Below are positions 33,586 through 42,957 of a DNA stretch of 64,000 nucleotides, one piece after another. The stretch is from NCBI RefSeq assembly GCF_014192395.1, contig NZ_JACHXW010000010.1, positions 131,592 to 195,591 on the forward strand, read 5' to 3'. This DNA is from Paenibacillus endophyticus (GTDB lineage Bacteria > Bacillota > Bacilli > Paenibacillales > Paenibacillaceae). The first letter of the stretch is position 1; each line of letters begins with the position of its first letter. The position numbers and the translations under genes are program-made. The notes under the pieces were generated by a model. That model had not been told where the DNA came from. It made no database searches and worked only from the letters and a program-made list of their open reading frames with translations.

Positions 33586-35100
33586 ATGAAGAAGACATGG
33601 ATCATAATGAGTCTCGTGGCTTTGCTTAGCTCTTCTGTGCTCGTATTTTCACAAGACCCAGCACAAGCCAAAACAACCGCAGACTTCAACGATCTGAAGG
33701 ACCTGGACGCAGCCACCAAAGCCAAGTTCGATGCGATGATCAGTGCTGGAATCTTCGACGGTGTGGCCGAAGGCAAATTCGGCTTGAAAGAAGAGATGAA
33801 TCGCGCTCAATTCGCAAAAGTAGCTGCATTGATCTACAATTTGGATGTCAATAAAGACTTGAAAACATCCAGCTTTACAGACGTAAAATCGGACGACCCT
33901 GCGAATGGTTATGCATTGCCTTATATAGAGGCACTTAAAAAATCGGGAATCACGGATGGATCTGGCGAAGGCACATATAATCCAGCTGGCCAAGTGAGCA
34001 AGGAGCAATTAGCTACATTCCTCGTTCGTGGGCTTGGCAAGCGCGAGGAAGCCGAATCGAAGCCTGGCGTGACCGATAATACGGTATCCGACTGGGCCAA
34101 AGGTTACGTGGAGCTTGCTTTGCAGCTCAAGCTCCTGAATAATAATGTAGATGGTAAATTCGGTGGCTCTAACAACGCAACAAGAGACCTATTGGTAACT
34201 GGTGCTTACGAAGCCAAAGAACAATTCGTAGCCTCCTCCAAACCGTCACCGACTCCAACGGCTACACCAGTATCTACACCGGTTCCGACGCAAGCGCCAA
34301 CTCAAGCGCCCACGTCGACACCAACGTCTTCACCTACTTCGACACCAACGTCAACACCAACGTCTTCTCCTACATCGACGCCATCGTCAGCACCTACATC
34401 GACGCCTGCCGTGGCTCCAATTGATTATTCGCTTAAGGTAGGCACCCATTTGAATACGGTCGCGATCACTTATGTTCATAATCAGGATAACAGCTTGCGT
34501 ATTGCGAGAAGCGCTAATCCAATTGCTGCTCCACTCGTCGGAACGAACGTATCTACGATAGCCGCTTTACACGAGTACACTGCTGGTTCAGACATTACAG
34601 ATATCACGTTTACTCATTTCCTTGGTTTGTACGAAGTGAACAGCGACGACGTTATCGTGAAATTCAGCAGCATTTATTTGGAAGAACCTAAACAACTGAC
34701 AACAACTTCCCTAATCAATTTCACGAAACACGAGACTTTACCAAGTGGTGTCTTGGACCTTGTTTCACTTCCAAACCCAGAGCTTCCTGATGCGGTAAGA
34801 TGGGAAGTTAAATCCGGTAACGATTTAACTTCCGGAACGCCTCCAGTCGATGCGATATTTGGCGGCGAAGCGGTCGAATCTGAAACTTATTATGCTCATC
34901 CAAACTTCATCGCACTCGCTGCAGTAGACAGCGAAGGTAGAGTAGTCGGATACACGTTTCTGTCGACTAGTACATTAAATGTGGAGGTACCAGTAGAAAC
35001 CAATCCACCTATCAACCTACCTACCAATCCACCAATTCAACCATGCCCAATATTTCCGATGTGTGGCCCTAATAATCCTACTTTTCCTCTAGCACCATAA
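33586..35100 (+). CDS. SLH-domain surface protein with Thr/Pro-rich linker
   Basis: 504 residues from the ATG at 33586, seven bases after AGGAG; a TTG six bases earlier is less likely. The signal peptide ends near DPAQAKT. Three SLH-type modules lie at the N-terminus (about 30-200: AMISAGIFDGVAEGKFGLKEEMNRAQFAKVAAL; SGITDGSGEGTYNPAGQVSKEQLATFL). A linker of PTSTPTSS-type repeats (about 215-285) leads to a C-terminal domain of 220 residues that I do not recognise. The protein ends with a proline-rich tail and two cysteines. N-terminal SLH domains leave the C-terminal domain exposed. Function unknown. Confidence 0.9.
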   Translation: MKKTWIIMSLVALLSSSVLVFSQDPAQAKTTADFNDLKDLDAATKAKFDAMISAGIFDGVAEGKFGLKEEMNRAQFAKVAALIYNLDVNKDLKTSSFTDVKSDDPANGYALPYIEALKKSGITDGSGEGTYNPAGQVSKEQLATFLVRGLGKREEAESKPGVTDNTVSDWAKGYVELALQLKLLNNNVDGKFGGSNNATRDLLVTGAYEAKEQFVASSKPSPTPTATPVSTPVPTQAPTQAPTSTPTSSPTSTPTSTPTSSPTSTPSSAPTSTPAVAPIDYSLKVGTHLNTVAITYVHNQDNSLRIARSANPIAAPLVGTNVSTIAALHEYTAGSDITDITFTHFLGLYEVNSDDVIVKFSSIYLEEPKQLTTTSLINFTKHETLPSGVLDLVSLPNPELPDAVRWEVKSGNDLTSGTPPVDAIFGGEAVESETYYAHPNFIALAAVDSEGRVVGYTFLSTSTLNVEVPVETNPPINLPTNPPIQPCPIFPMCGPNNPTFPLAP

Positions 35101-35123
35101 TACTTAATCAGTTTTTCTATTCG

Positions 35124-35165
35124 AACAGGCCTTACCCTATTGTCTGGGGTAAGGCCTGTTTTTCT
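35124..35165 (+). terminator. Terminator of the SLH protein gene
   Basis: AACAGGCCTTACCC pairs with GGGGTAAGGCCTGTT around a short loop; a T run follows. Confidence 0.9.
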
Positions 35166-35186
35166 ATAAAGTTACGCCCAACCTAA

Positions 35187-35423
35187 TTACCCCCTCCCGC
35201 TATAACCCCACGCAAAGCTTAGCGACTCACATGTTATCATTCCTGAAGCAGCATTCATGCCAGCTAGGCTGCCAGTGCTATATATCGTGCCGCTGCTCGT
35301 AATCTCGCTGCTGCTCTCGCTATTGCAGATACTCCCTTCATTGTATCCTGTCAGGCCTCCAGCATTATTTGGATCTGTGAAACTGATAAAGTCGAGGCTA
35401 TTGTGTATATTTAAATATAACTA
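35187..35423 (-). pseudogene. Relic of a GLUG-motif surface protein
   Basis: On the minus strand one frame is open for about 78 codons and ends at TAA (35187-35189). It reads NAGGLTGYNEGSICNSES and later TGSLAGMNAASGMITCES, the pattern of GLUG repeats found in bacterial surface proteins. There is no start codon with a ribosome binding site and no signal peptide. It looks like the C-terminal end of a lost gene. Confidence 0.5.
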
Positions 35424-35576
35424 TCCAATTTGAAATGCATTCGAAAACGCTGAGTACTTCGGACTATTAAAATATGGATATATTTTTAGGAATTGCAGGA
35501 TTTATCATATTTGTCCGCGAACTCATCCTTTAGTCATGTAATAGTCAAAAGCACCATAGGTACAGGAGGTTCATTC

Positions 35577-38357
35577 GTGCAGGAAAAGGTACCCAATAAT
35601 AAACCATCAAGTACAACAATAGCCGCACCGATAAGCGGAGGTCATTCTGCACCAGCGAGTCCGATAATGAATCCTTCTCATATGACACAAGGCCAAATTC
35701 TGCAATTGCAAAGAACAGCAGGCAATCGCGCACTGCAAGGGATTGTAATCCAGCGGGCTGGAGGCGGCGCCAGCAGCGGTACGCCCACGCCGCCCGCGCA
35801 GACACCTGAACAATTACGAAGAGCAGAGCTCGCAGCTTACCGAGACGCTCAGTCACCCGGGATTGCCCAAGCTGCGCTCGATGATACGAGGCAGAAAGTC
35901 AAAGGGCAGCTAGGGCTATTTCTGAGTAAGGACAGTCAAGCCGCCAGTATTCGCACCAGTCTGGATGCCAAGGCAACAGAAGCCGTGAAAAGCAATATGG
36001 ATGCCACTTCCAGTGTATCTGACCAAGCTAGAACCGATGCGAAAAAATACGCGAAAGACTATGCCAAGGCTGGCGTTGACCAGTCCCTGCTTAAATATGC
36101 AGGTGACTTGACGGATACCGAGCTTCCCGATTCCAAGAAAGCAGATTTTGAGGCAGTTACCAAGCAAGGATTCGATACAGTAGCCCCAAAAACGAGTAAA
36201 GCGCTTGACGAGCAGAAGACGAATGCGCTAGCTGCCGCTAATAAAAAAGCAAAAGAGCTCACTTCTTCCCTTCTTTCAGCCTCTGTTACGAAATCGAAGC
36301 GCACGGTTAGTAATAAGGTTAAGAGCGCAGGCTCCAACTTTCTTGATGCTACCATAGACGTTGGCGATGCTGGTAAAAGCGCAGTCACAGATCGTAGTAC
36401 GATGGATACGAACGGGACTCTCTCTGCGGGGCTAAATACGGACGAAATTTATCAGAACGCGCTGGCCAATCCCCTTAAAACCGCTGTTCTCTCTAAGCTT
36501 GGCGTCGGTCGAGGTGAATTCCGAAGGTCGAAGGAACTGAATACATTCCGCCAAGAGCTGAAGGATGCTGCCCGTGAGAAGGCCAATGCGGATATTGACG
36601 TAGCGGTTACCAGTTCAACCCCACTGGCCAAAGAATATAAGTCCATGATGGCCAAAACCAAAGCCTTCAAGCTTGCCAAAGGCTCGGTGGATAACGTTAT
36701 GGCCGACAAGGCCGTGGAGATTATTGAAGCGACCGTGCCTAAGGACACGACTAAAGTTAAGCTTGGGGAAGCAGGCAAATCTGCTGCATACGACATCGTC
36801 AAAGGGAACTCATCAACTACAGAGAAGATAAAAGCAGCCTCCATTGCAGGTGCTATGCGAGAGGCTAACAAGCTGCTGCTTGAGAATCAGCCTAAAGCCG
36901 TTTTAAAAGCACGCGACTTAGTCAAAAAGACACCACCTGCTCAGAATCCACAAATGAGCGGTCTTAAAGATGATGTTAAAACGAAAGTAACCAGCGATGG
37001 CATCGCGACTAAAGCGATTCAATCCGTAGAGGCAGATAACTTGAACAGCGGTTTCGCCAAACTAGGTAAAATTGTCGATCTTGCTGCACCATCTGCCGGC
37101 GATTCCGCTTCTCTTGCGGTTGAATTGAAAATACCGGTTCCTAGCGCGCCTGGGCTCTACTTTCTGTTTGCATTCGGCGGAGAAGCGGAACGGGACGAAG
37201 ACGAGATTTCGTGTAATACACAGCTTACTTTCGGAGCAGGCTTCCAAACGTTCGGGCTAGATGCGAACTTCAGACTAGGCGTATATCTCGACGCATCGGG
37301 CAAAACGACAACGAGCGTTATGAATTTGATGTCCTATGGCTTGTACCGACAAATGCGCTCCTCCCCTATCGTTCCTAAATCGGCGCCAGATTTCTTCTAT
37401 GGGCAAGGCGGCAGGTCGGGCAGCTCTAAGCTTGAAGAAGCCGAGAAATGGGCAATGATGATCGAAGAGCAGGATATGACTGGCGACAACTCTGTTGATA
37501 TTGGCGTACTTGTACAATTAGGTATGGAAGCAAACGCAGGTGTAGCTGAGTTTTCTGCTGAATTGGCATACAAATATTTAAGCCGCTATAATAAGAAGCT
37601 GGTTGATGCCAAAAGTCAGGGACACACCTCGCTTGAGGATCGTGCCAAACGCATTGGCAAGGGCGAGATCCGTCATATCGTAGAAGGGGCAACCGAGGTT
37701 GCCGTTACGCTCGGAAGTACAAAGGTTGCCTTTGGGCTCGAAGGAGCCATGACCTTCTCCTCTGGCAGACTAAGAGAGCTTAACATCGGTCTATCGGCCA
37801 ACGTACCTGCGCAATTCGGTGAAGAGACGAGTCAATTTGCCGAAATAGCAGGTAAAATCGTCACTGCGTCCGTCGGCAGCTTGAAAAATCTGGTTGCGCT
37901 TATTCAAGCCAAATATAAGAGCAGTCATGGTGGACCTCCGATGGACGGCACCCGTGCAGCGGGCTCAGTCGTAGATTCCGGCAGTGACGCCTTGTTTATG
38001 GGCAGCCATTTCGACAGCATCGGAGCAAGTCTATCCGAGAAAATTACTGGTGACGAAACCGTTAATGATACCATTCGCAGTTGGCTGCCTGGACAGGACA
38101 GCTCTGCCAGTGATATTGAGCAAGTCGGCAAGATTGGCTTGTCCAACTCGCTGCAGCTAGCCATTGAATTCGAGAAGAGCTGGGATGCGGCTGGAACTGC
38201 CGGTGATTGGGAAATTGCGTTAAGCGCAAGCCAAGTGAAGTCACTTTCGATTGACGCAGGTATAGCCGTAGTTGAAGTGGAGAAATCAAAACGACTCGGT
38301 AAAATCGGCTTTAACCAAGATGGCTTGACTGGCGGCATTGCCGGTCTTGAGAAGTAA
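35577..38357 (+). CDS. Large protein with LQRTAGN motif, candidate eCIS-associated effector
   Basis: 926 residues from the GTG at 35577, seven bases after AGGAGG; the open frame back to 35493 has no site. No signal peptide is present. Residues 36-54 read MTQGQILQLQRTAGNRALQ; the LQRxxGN(R/Q)A motif after a low-complexity Pro/Ser/Thr leader is common in proteins linked to extracellular contractile injection systems, often before DUF4157. Here no HExxH DUF4157 domain follows. Residues 90-480 are rich in Ala, Lys and Asp and appear helical. Residues 490-800 contain strands (FGAGFQTFGLDANFRLGVYL). No toxin domain is recognised. The next gene, 48 bases downstream, is probably co-transcribed. Confidence 0.7.
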   Translation: MQEKVPNNKPSSTTIAAPISGGHSAPASPIMNPSHMTQGQILQLQRTAGNRALQGIVIQRAGGGASSGTPTPPAQTPEQLRRAELAAYRDAQSPGIAQAALDDTRQKVKGQLGLFLSKDSQAASIRTSLDAKATEAVKSNMDATSSVSDQARTDAKKYAKDYAKAGVDQSLLKYAGDLTDTELPDSKKADFEAVTKQGFDTVAPKTSKALDEQKTNALAAANKKAKELTSSLLSASVTKSKRTVSNKVKSAGSNFLDATIDVGDAGKSAVTDRSTMDTNGTLSAGLNTDEIYQNALANPLKTAVLSKLGVGRGEFRRSKELNTFRQELKDAAREKANADIDVAVTSSTPLAKEYKSMMAKTKAFKLAKGSVDNVMADKAVEIIEATVPKDTTKVKLGEAGKSAAYDIVKGNSSTTEKIKAASIAGAMREANKLLLENQPKAVLKARDLVKKTPPAQNPQMSGLKDDVKTKVTSDGIATKAIQSVEADNLNSGFAKLGKIVDLAAPSAGDSASLAVELKIPVPSAPGLYFLFAFGGEAERDEDEISCNTQLTFGAGFQTFGLDANFRLGVYLDASGKTTTSVMNLMSYGLYRQMRSSPIVPKSAPDFFYGQGGRSGSSKLEEAEKWAMMIEEQDMTGDNSVDIGVLVQLGMEANAGVAEFSAELAYKYLSRYNKKLVDAKSQGHTSLEDRAKRIGKGEIRHIVEGATEVAVTLGSTKVAFGLEGAMTFSSGRLRELNIGLSANVPAQFGEETSQFAEIAGKIVTASVGSLKNLVALIQAKYKSSHGGPPMDGTRAAGSVVDSGSDALFMGSHFDSIGASLSEKITGDETVNDTIRSWLPGQDSSASDIEQVGKIGLSNSLQLAIEFEKSWDAAGTAGDWEIALSASQVKSLSIDAGIAVVEVEKSKRLGKIGFNQDGLTGGIAGLEK

Positions 38358-38405
38358 ATCTCTCAGAAGTAAAGCGGCTGCTAACGCAGAGAAGAAGGGA
38401 TGGTA

Positions 38406-39344
38406 ATGACAATGAGCAAACTAGGTAATGAAAAGCTAATCCTTGACCATCCTATTGCCTTTACCACTTTGGCTGGCCAATCGATTCCAGCGAAGCTGCA
38501 AGAAGTTAGGCTATTTGCAGACGGTGATTCAAGGCGCTGTACCCTACGCCTTGAACTCGACTCGACTGCCTTCCTGACCATCGTAGAGGGTGAATGGTTC
38601 GGGCTGCATCCTGCTGCTAACGAGGGGTTAACCGTCAGCAGCTTCGACCTGGATCTGCCTGTGGAGCTGCACATCTTGCTCCGCAAAGGAATCGCAGAAC
38701 TGCTTCTGCAGGAAGCAACGAGTGGCGAGGACATCATTAGGGCTTTACTCGGTTCCTCAACTGATGAAGCGAACGTTAAGCTTAATATAAGTGAAAATTG
38801 GCTGGCTACCGATATTAAGCAGGAAATGAATCTGCCTGAGGAATTAGCTGATGAAGGCAAGCTCAAGCACGGTTTCCGAACGCAGTGGGCCGAAGCCTCA
38901 GGCTCCAGTGCTGCCGCTTCAGCTATCGTTAAAGGAGCCATGCATGAAACGGTAGATCAACTGCTTAACGGCTGGAATTGGAGTTTTCTTCGCGAGGACT
39001 CCGAATTGCTTTCCGTGAAATTTAGCGGAGACTCTGGTCAATGGACGGTCCTCATCGCAACGGATGAGGACAAAAGTCTATGCCTCATCTATTCGATTTA
39101 CCCTGTTATGGTGCCGGAAGCTCGCAGATCGGACGCAATGGACTGGATGACAGAGGTAAACTACAATTTACCGATTGGCTGCTTCGAAATGGACCTCACA
39201 GACGGCGAGCTGCGCTTTCGCAGCGGAATCGACGTCGAGCAGGACCGACTAAGCACGGAGCTGCTGAGTAACCTGCTAACGACGAACATGGCGGTTATGG
39301 ATATGTATTTTGCCGAACTGGCACAGCTAACGGAACAAGGCTAA
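38406..39344 (+). CDS. Protein with C-terminal YbjN-like domain, possible partner or chaperone
   Basis: 312 residues from the ATG at 38406 (AAGGGA five bases upstream); ATGs at 38400 and 38412 are alternatives. The N-terminal half (about 1-170) is of unknown family and acidic. The C-terminal 130 residues (LSVKFSGDSGQWTVLIATDEDKS; MDWMTEVNYNLPIGCFEMDLTDGELRFR; a long last helix NLLTTNMAVMDMYFAELAQL) match the YbjN fold, which is related to type III secretion chaperones. It directly follows the LQRTAGN-motif gene and is followed by a terminator, so it probably works with that protein. Function is inference. Confidence 0.7.
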   Translation: MTMSKLGNEKLILDHPIAFTTLAGQSIPAKLQEVRLFADGDSRRCTLRLELDSTAFLTIVEGEWFGLHPAANEGLTVSSFDLDLPVELHILLRKGIAELLLQEATSGEDIIRALLGSSTDEANVKLNISENWLATDIKQEMNLPEELADEGKLKHGFRTQWAEASGSSAAASAIVKGAMHETVDQLLNGWNWSFLREDSELLSVKFSGDSGQWTVLIATDEDKSLCLIYSIYPVMVPEARRSDAMDWMTEVNYNLPIGCFEMDLTDGELRFRSGIDVEQDRLSTELLSNLLTTNMAVMDMYFAELAQLTEQG

Positions 39345-39346
39345 TA

Positions 39347-39380
39347 GAAAGAGGCATGAGCAAAGCTCATGCCTCTTTTC
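39347..39380 (+). terminator. Terminator of the two-gene unit
   Basis: AAAGAGGCATGAG and CTCATGCCTCTTT form a perfect stem with a five-base loop, followed by T. Confidence 0.92.
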
Positions 39381-39517
39381 AGTTTAGTAACGGTATCACT
39401 GAGATCGAGTTATCACCTGCCGTTACGTCTATCGGGTTGTCCGTATTACATTGCAAACGCCGAAATTCGGTATGATGCAGGTTGCTATTAAGATGGATGG
39501 CAAAGCTATTGAAGCTT

Positions 39518-39569
39518 TCTTTTGACTACATCTTTTGACTACTTCTTTTGACTACTTTTTTCGACTACT
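39518..39569. repeat. 13-bp tandem repeat, four copies
   Basis: TCTTTTGACTACT and close variants occur at 39518, 39531, 39544 and 39557. The last copy overlaps the stop codon of the YesN-type gene on the minus strand. Confidence 0.85.
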
Positions 39570-41193
39570 TCTTCAAGGAAAGGTCGCTGTTCTTAAATTC
39601 TTGCGGCGTCATCCCGTAGTGGGATTTAAACAACTTAATAAAATATTGCGGTTTCTGATAACCAACTTCAAGCGCAATTTGGCTTATCTTCAAATCCTTG
39701 TGCTTCAGCAATTGGACCGCTTTCTCCATTCGCAGGCGAAGTACATAGTTGGAGAAGTTCTCTCCTGTTTCCTGCTTAAATAAGTTGGATATATAAACAG
39801 GATGCAGGTTGACATGATCGGCTACCGTTTGAAGCGTTATATCCTTTATATTCTCCTGTATGAACCGACGAATCCGTTCCATCAAGTCAAAGCGTATATT
39901 GTCTGAACGGCTGTCGCTGTAAGCTTTAATTTGAACATAGCTGCCGAAGGCCCATTCTTTTAATGGCTCCAAGCTCCAACTGGCATCAATTTTCAGCATT
40001 TTCTCGATATCTCTTCCAAACACTTCAAAGATCCGTTTGCCTTTCTTGTGCAAATAATACGAATAGGTTTGCAGCAAGGTAACGTAGATTTCAAGCCCGT
40101 ATTCTCGGGCTCCGCTGCCTGCACCTTCAAGCTCGTCGAATATCCGAGTCAGCTTGCTCTCGAATGCCGTCCACTGCTCGATATCGATTAACTCCATTAA
40201 CGTTTGAGGACGATAAAGCTCCGCAAGCGGCTGGATTTCGTAAATTTCTTTCTTTTGCGTCACATTAAAAAAACTCTCCGTCTGATTGCCTATATAATCG
40301 GTATAAATGGTTAGCGCAGAGTGGTACATGGACTGTACGTCCTTTGGGAATCCCCCTCCATTGCTTAGCACAAAGGAAACCTTAGATTTTAAATATAATT
40401 TAATCTGATGCTGGGAGAGCCTAGCCAGATCTTCTATTATTGCGGAGTTGTCTATGCCTGCTTGCTCAATTGCACTTGCTTGAACCAGGAAAATTAAATA
40501 ATCATGCGAATCTTTGCAATGCATCACATTAAATTTATCCGAGAAAACCTCTTCTACGATGTTGAACATGGCATATTCAATCAACGAGAGACTATAAAGG
40601 TCCGTATTTGAATAATCTTCCTCTACTCTCATACATAAGAGGATAGCCTCCCTTTCAACAGAAAAGGGAAGCCCATATAGATGAATCTTCTCCTTCAAAT
40701 CAGATATCGGGTAATTTTTGCCGGATATCAATTCATACAAAAACATTTCTCTTAATTTGGGCAGGCTTTCTCGGAAACGGTAAACAAATTTTTGCTGATT
40801 CAACAGCTCATTTCCTTCTTCTGTAATCCGATTAATAATGTTCCGAAGAGTTTGTTCCAATTCCTCGTTCGATACCGGCTTTAAGAGATAATCGCTTACT
40901 TGTTGTTGAATAGCTTCCTTCGCGTATTGAAATTCATCAAATCCGGTGATAATAACCGCTTTTGTGTTTTTCCATTTCTCATTGATTCGGGCGATCAATT
41001 CAAGTCCGGTCATTCCATTCATTTGGATATCCGTTACCACAATATCAACGGAACGGTAATTCAACAGCTCCAAGGCCTCCTCGCCGGAATAAGCCTTATA
41101 CACATGGGTGATCCCCATCTGCTCCCACGGAAGTCCAATCGCCAGACTATCAACCAAATGTGTGTGATCGTCCACGATCAATATTTCGAACAT
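39565..41193 (-). CDS. YesN-type response regulator (REC plus AraC helix-turn-helix)
   Basis: 542 residues from an ATG with AAGGAGGG upstream. The receiver domain (1-120) shows ILIVDDHTHL, the phosphoacceptor in VVTDIQMNGMTG and LLKPVS. The middle part (about 150-430) is the long linker seen in YesN proteins. The last 100 residues carry two AraC-type helix-turn-helix motifs (TLQTVADHVNLHPVYISNLFKQETGENF; KISQIALEVGYQKPQYFIKLFKSHYGMTP, shown in parts). The YesM gene ends 17 bases upstream. It should activate carbohydrate genes nearby. Confidence 0.93.
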   Translation of the reverse strand: MFEILIVDDHTHLVDSLAIGLPWEQMGITHVYKAYSGEEALELLNYRSVDIVVTDIQMNGMTGLELIARINEKWKNTKAVIITGFDEFQYAKEAIQQQVSDYLLKPVSNEELEQTLRNIINRITEEGNELLNQQKFVYRFRESLPKLREMFLYELISGKNYPISDLKEKIHLYGLPFSVEREAILLCMRVEEDYSNTDLYSLSLIEYAMFNIVEEVFSDKFNVMHCKDSHDYLIFLVQASAIEQAGIDNSAIIEDLARLSQHQIKLYLKSKVSFVLSNGGGFPKDVQSMYHSALTIYTDYIGNQTESFFNVTQKKEIYEIQPLAELYRPQTLMELIDIEQWTAFESKLTRIFDELEGAGSGAREYGLEIYVTLLQTYSYYLHKKGKRIFEVFGRDIEKMLKIDASWSLEPLKEWAFGSYVQIKAYSDSRSDNIRFDLMERIRRFIQENIKDITLQTVADHVNLHPVYISNLFKQETGENFSNYVLRLRMEKAVQLLKHKDLKISQIALEVGYQKPQYFIKLFKSHYGMTPQEFKNSDLSLKK

Positions 41194-41210
41194 CCTTGTC
41201 CCTCCTTAGC

Positions 41211-42923
41211 TCAAGACACATCTTCCCTGCTGCTCCAGCATAACTCTACGCAAAGCCCGCCTAATTCCGATTGACTGAGCAGCAAGCCCGAGTCCCCGCC
41301 GTACATCAAACGCAGACGTTGATGTACGTTTTTCAAACCGGATTCTATTTCTTCATTGCTCGATTGAATTTTCCTTCTAATAGAGTCGATCACCGCATAA
41401 TCAATGCCCGTACCCGTATCCTCAACCGCGACATGGTTCATAAAGCCTTCTCTCCAACACCGGATTCGTATCATTCCATATTCCGAATGATTATTGAACG
41501 AATGAAGAATTACGTTTTCAACAAGCGGCTGTACGATTAACCGCGGAATTTCCAAGTCTGCCATCTGCGGCTCGACCTCGATTTGAAATTCAAAATCATC
41601 TCTAAGCATGCAATGAATTTCCAAATAAAAATGAACCAAATCCAGCTCTTCTCTTAGCTTCACCATCTTGTTCCCCGTCTTGGTCGTGTACCGATAGTAT
41701 TTGCTCAAATTCATGGTCATCGAAATGGCCGCTTTGTCTTCGCTCAGCTCAATCATGCTTTTGATATAAGCAAGCGTGTTGTACAGAAAGTGCGGATTGA
41801 TCTGCGATTGCAGCTGCTTCAGCGTCGCATCCTTCGACCGAAGCTGCTCTTTGAACACATCCTCGATCAACTTCTCTATTTTTGACGCCATGGAGTTGAA
41901 TTTTTCATAAAGAAACCGGTATTCCCCTTTGGGCTTGTCTACCATCCTTACGGAATAAATCCCTTTTTCGATCAAATTCATGTTCTGAATCAGCTTCCGA
42001 AACGGGATCTGAATATTTCGATACATGACAAAAGCAAGATAAGCCCCCATAAACAGAAGCATTCCGCTTATTACATAAAACATCGTCTGATTTCGGCTGA
42101 TGGGTGCCATGATATGACTGATAGGCACGTAATCAACAAGATACCAGCCTAACGATTCCAACTTTTGATAATGAACCTGAAACTGTGTCTTGCCGGATTC
42201 AAGCAGCATGTATCCGCTTTCCATCGAGCTGTCGATCTCCCTAAGCCGGGGAAGAAATTCGTCAATTTGATTGACATTTACGGAATAATTATAGATAGGG
42301 TTCGCTCCTGGATGATAGAGGAACGGATCTCCCGAACCATTCGCTTTAAATTCAGATAATGCGCTTCGTAGTGCCGCCACGCCGAACTTAAGCAATACTC
42401 TCATATGCGCCTCGCCCGATTCCGCCGAGTTTTCGGGATAAGACAATATCTCCATGAAATAATCTTCATTCGGATCGGAATAATATTGCCAAAATGTATC
42501 CTGCGCGGGAAACACCTTCGGAAGCGCATTTAAGCTGGAGCTGCTTTTGATCATGATTCCGGTACGGGGATAGAGAACGGCGATCACCGCCTTCCAATCG
42601 CCATAACCGGCAAGTCGATTAATTTCTTCTGAGACGGTTCGATTGATTCTATATTTATCCAAGACATCGTCAAGCAAATCCGGGTAGGCTAGATTACGCA
42701 CATCCGTGCTTTCGTACAGCATTTTCTTATACGTATCCAGTCGGAAAAACAACTCGTCCAACTGGTTGGCGAACGTTTCAATCTGATATTGCTTCACCTT
42801 AATAATTTCGTCCGTCAAGACACGCGTGCTTGTTCGGTTCGACACCGCAAATAAGAGCAAGATTGGGATAAGCAAAATGAACAAAGTGGCTATTAGTTTT
42901 GTAAATATGCTGAATCTGCTCAT
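41211..42923 (-). CDS. YesM-type sensor histidine kinase
   Basis: 570 residues from the ATG at 42923; the frame extends to 42956 without a ribosome binding site. Two membrane helices (about 8-30 and 275-300) enclose an extracellular sensor. A HAMP segment leads to the His-kinase domain with LQSQINPHFLYNTLAYIKSM (the phosphorylated His is in NPHFLYN) and an ATP-binding domain with LIVQPLVENVI and VEDTGTGID. The last residues cover the G2 box (GLKNVHQRLRLMYG). It is encoded between the membrane-anchored binding protein and the YesN-type regulator; all three share one operon. Confidence 0.93.
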   Translation of the reverse strand: MSRFSIFTKLIATLFILLIPILLLFAVSNRTSTRVLTDEIIKVKQYQIETFANQLDELFFRLDTYKKMLYESTDVRNLAYPDLLDDVLDKYRINRTVSEEINRLAGYGDWKAVIAVLYPRTGIMIKSSSSLNALPKVFPAQDTFWQYYSDPNEDYFMEILSYPENSAESGEAHMRVLLKFGVAALRSALSEFKANGSGDPFLYHPGANPIYNYSVNVNQIDEFLPRLREIDSSMESGYMLLESGKTQFQVHYQKLESLGWYLVDYVPISHIMAPISRNQTMFYVISGMLLFMGAYLAFVMYRNIQIPFRKLIQNMNLIEKGIYSVRMVDKPKGEYRFLYEKFNSMASKIEKLIEDVFKEQLRSKDATLKQLQSQINPHFLYNTLAYIKSMIELSEDKAAISMTMNLSKYYRYTTKTGNKMVKLREELDLVHFYLEIHCMLRDDFEFQIEVEPQMADLEIPRLIVQPLVENVILHSFNNHSEYGMIRIRCWREGFMNHVAVEDTGTGIDYAVIDSIRRKIQSSNEEIESGLKNVHQRLRLMYGGDSGLLLSQSELGGLCVELCWSSREDVS

Positions 42924-42957
42924 GGCCGATCGTCCTCTCCTATTCGGGCTCAGCATG

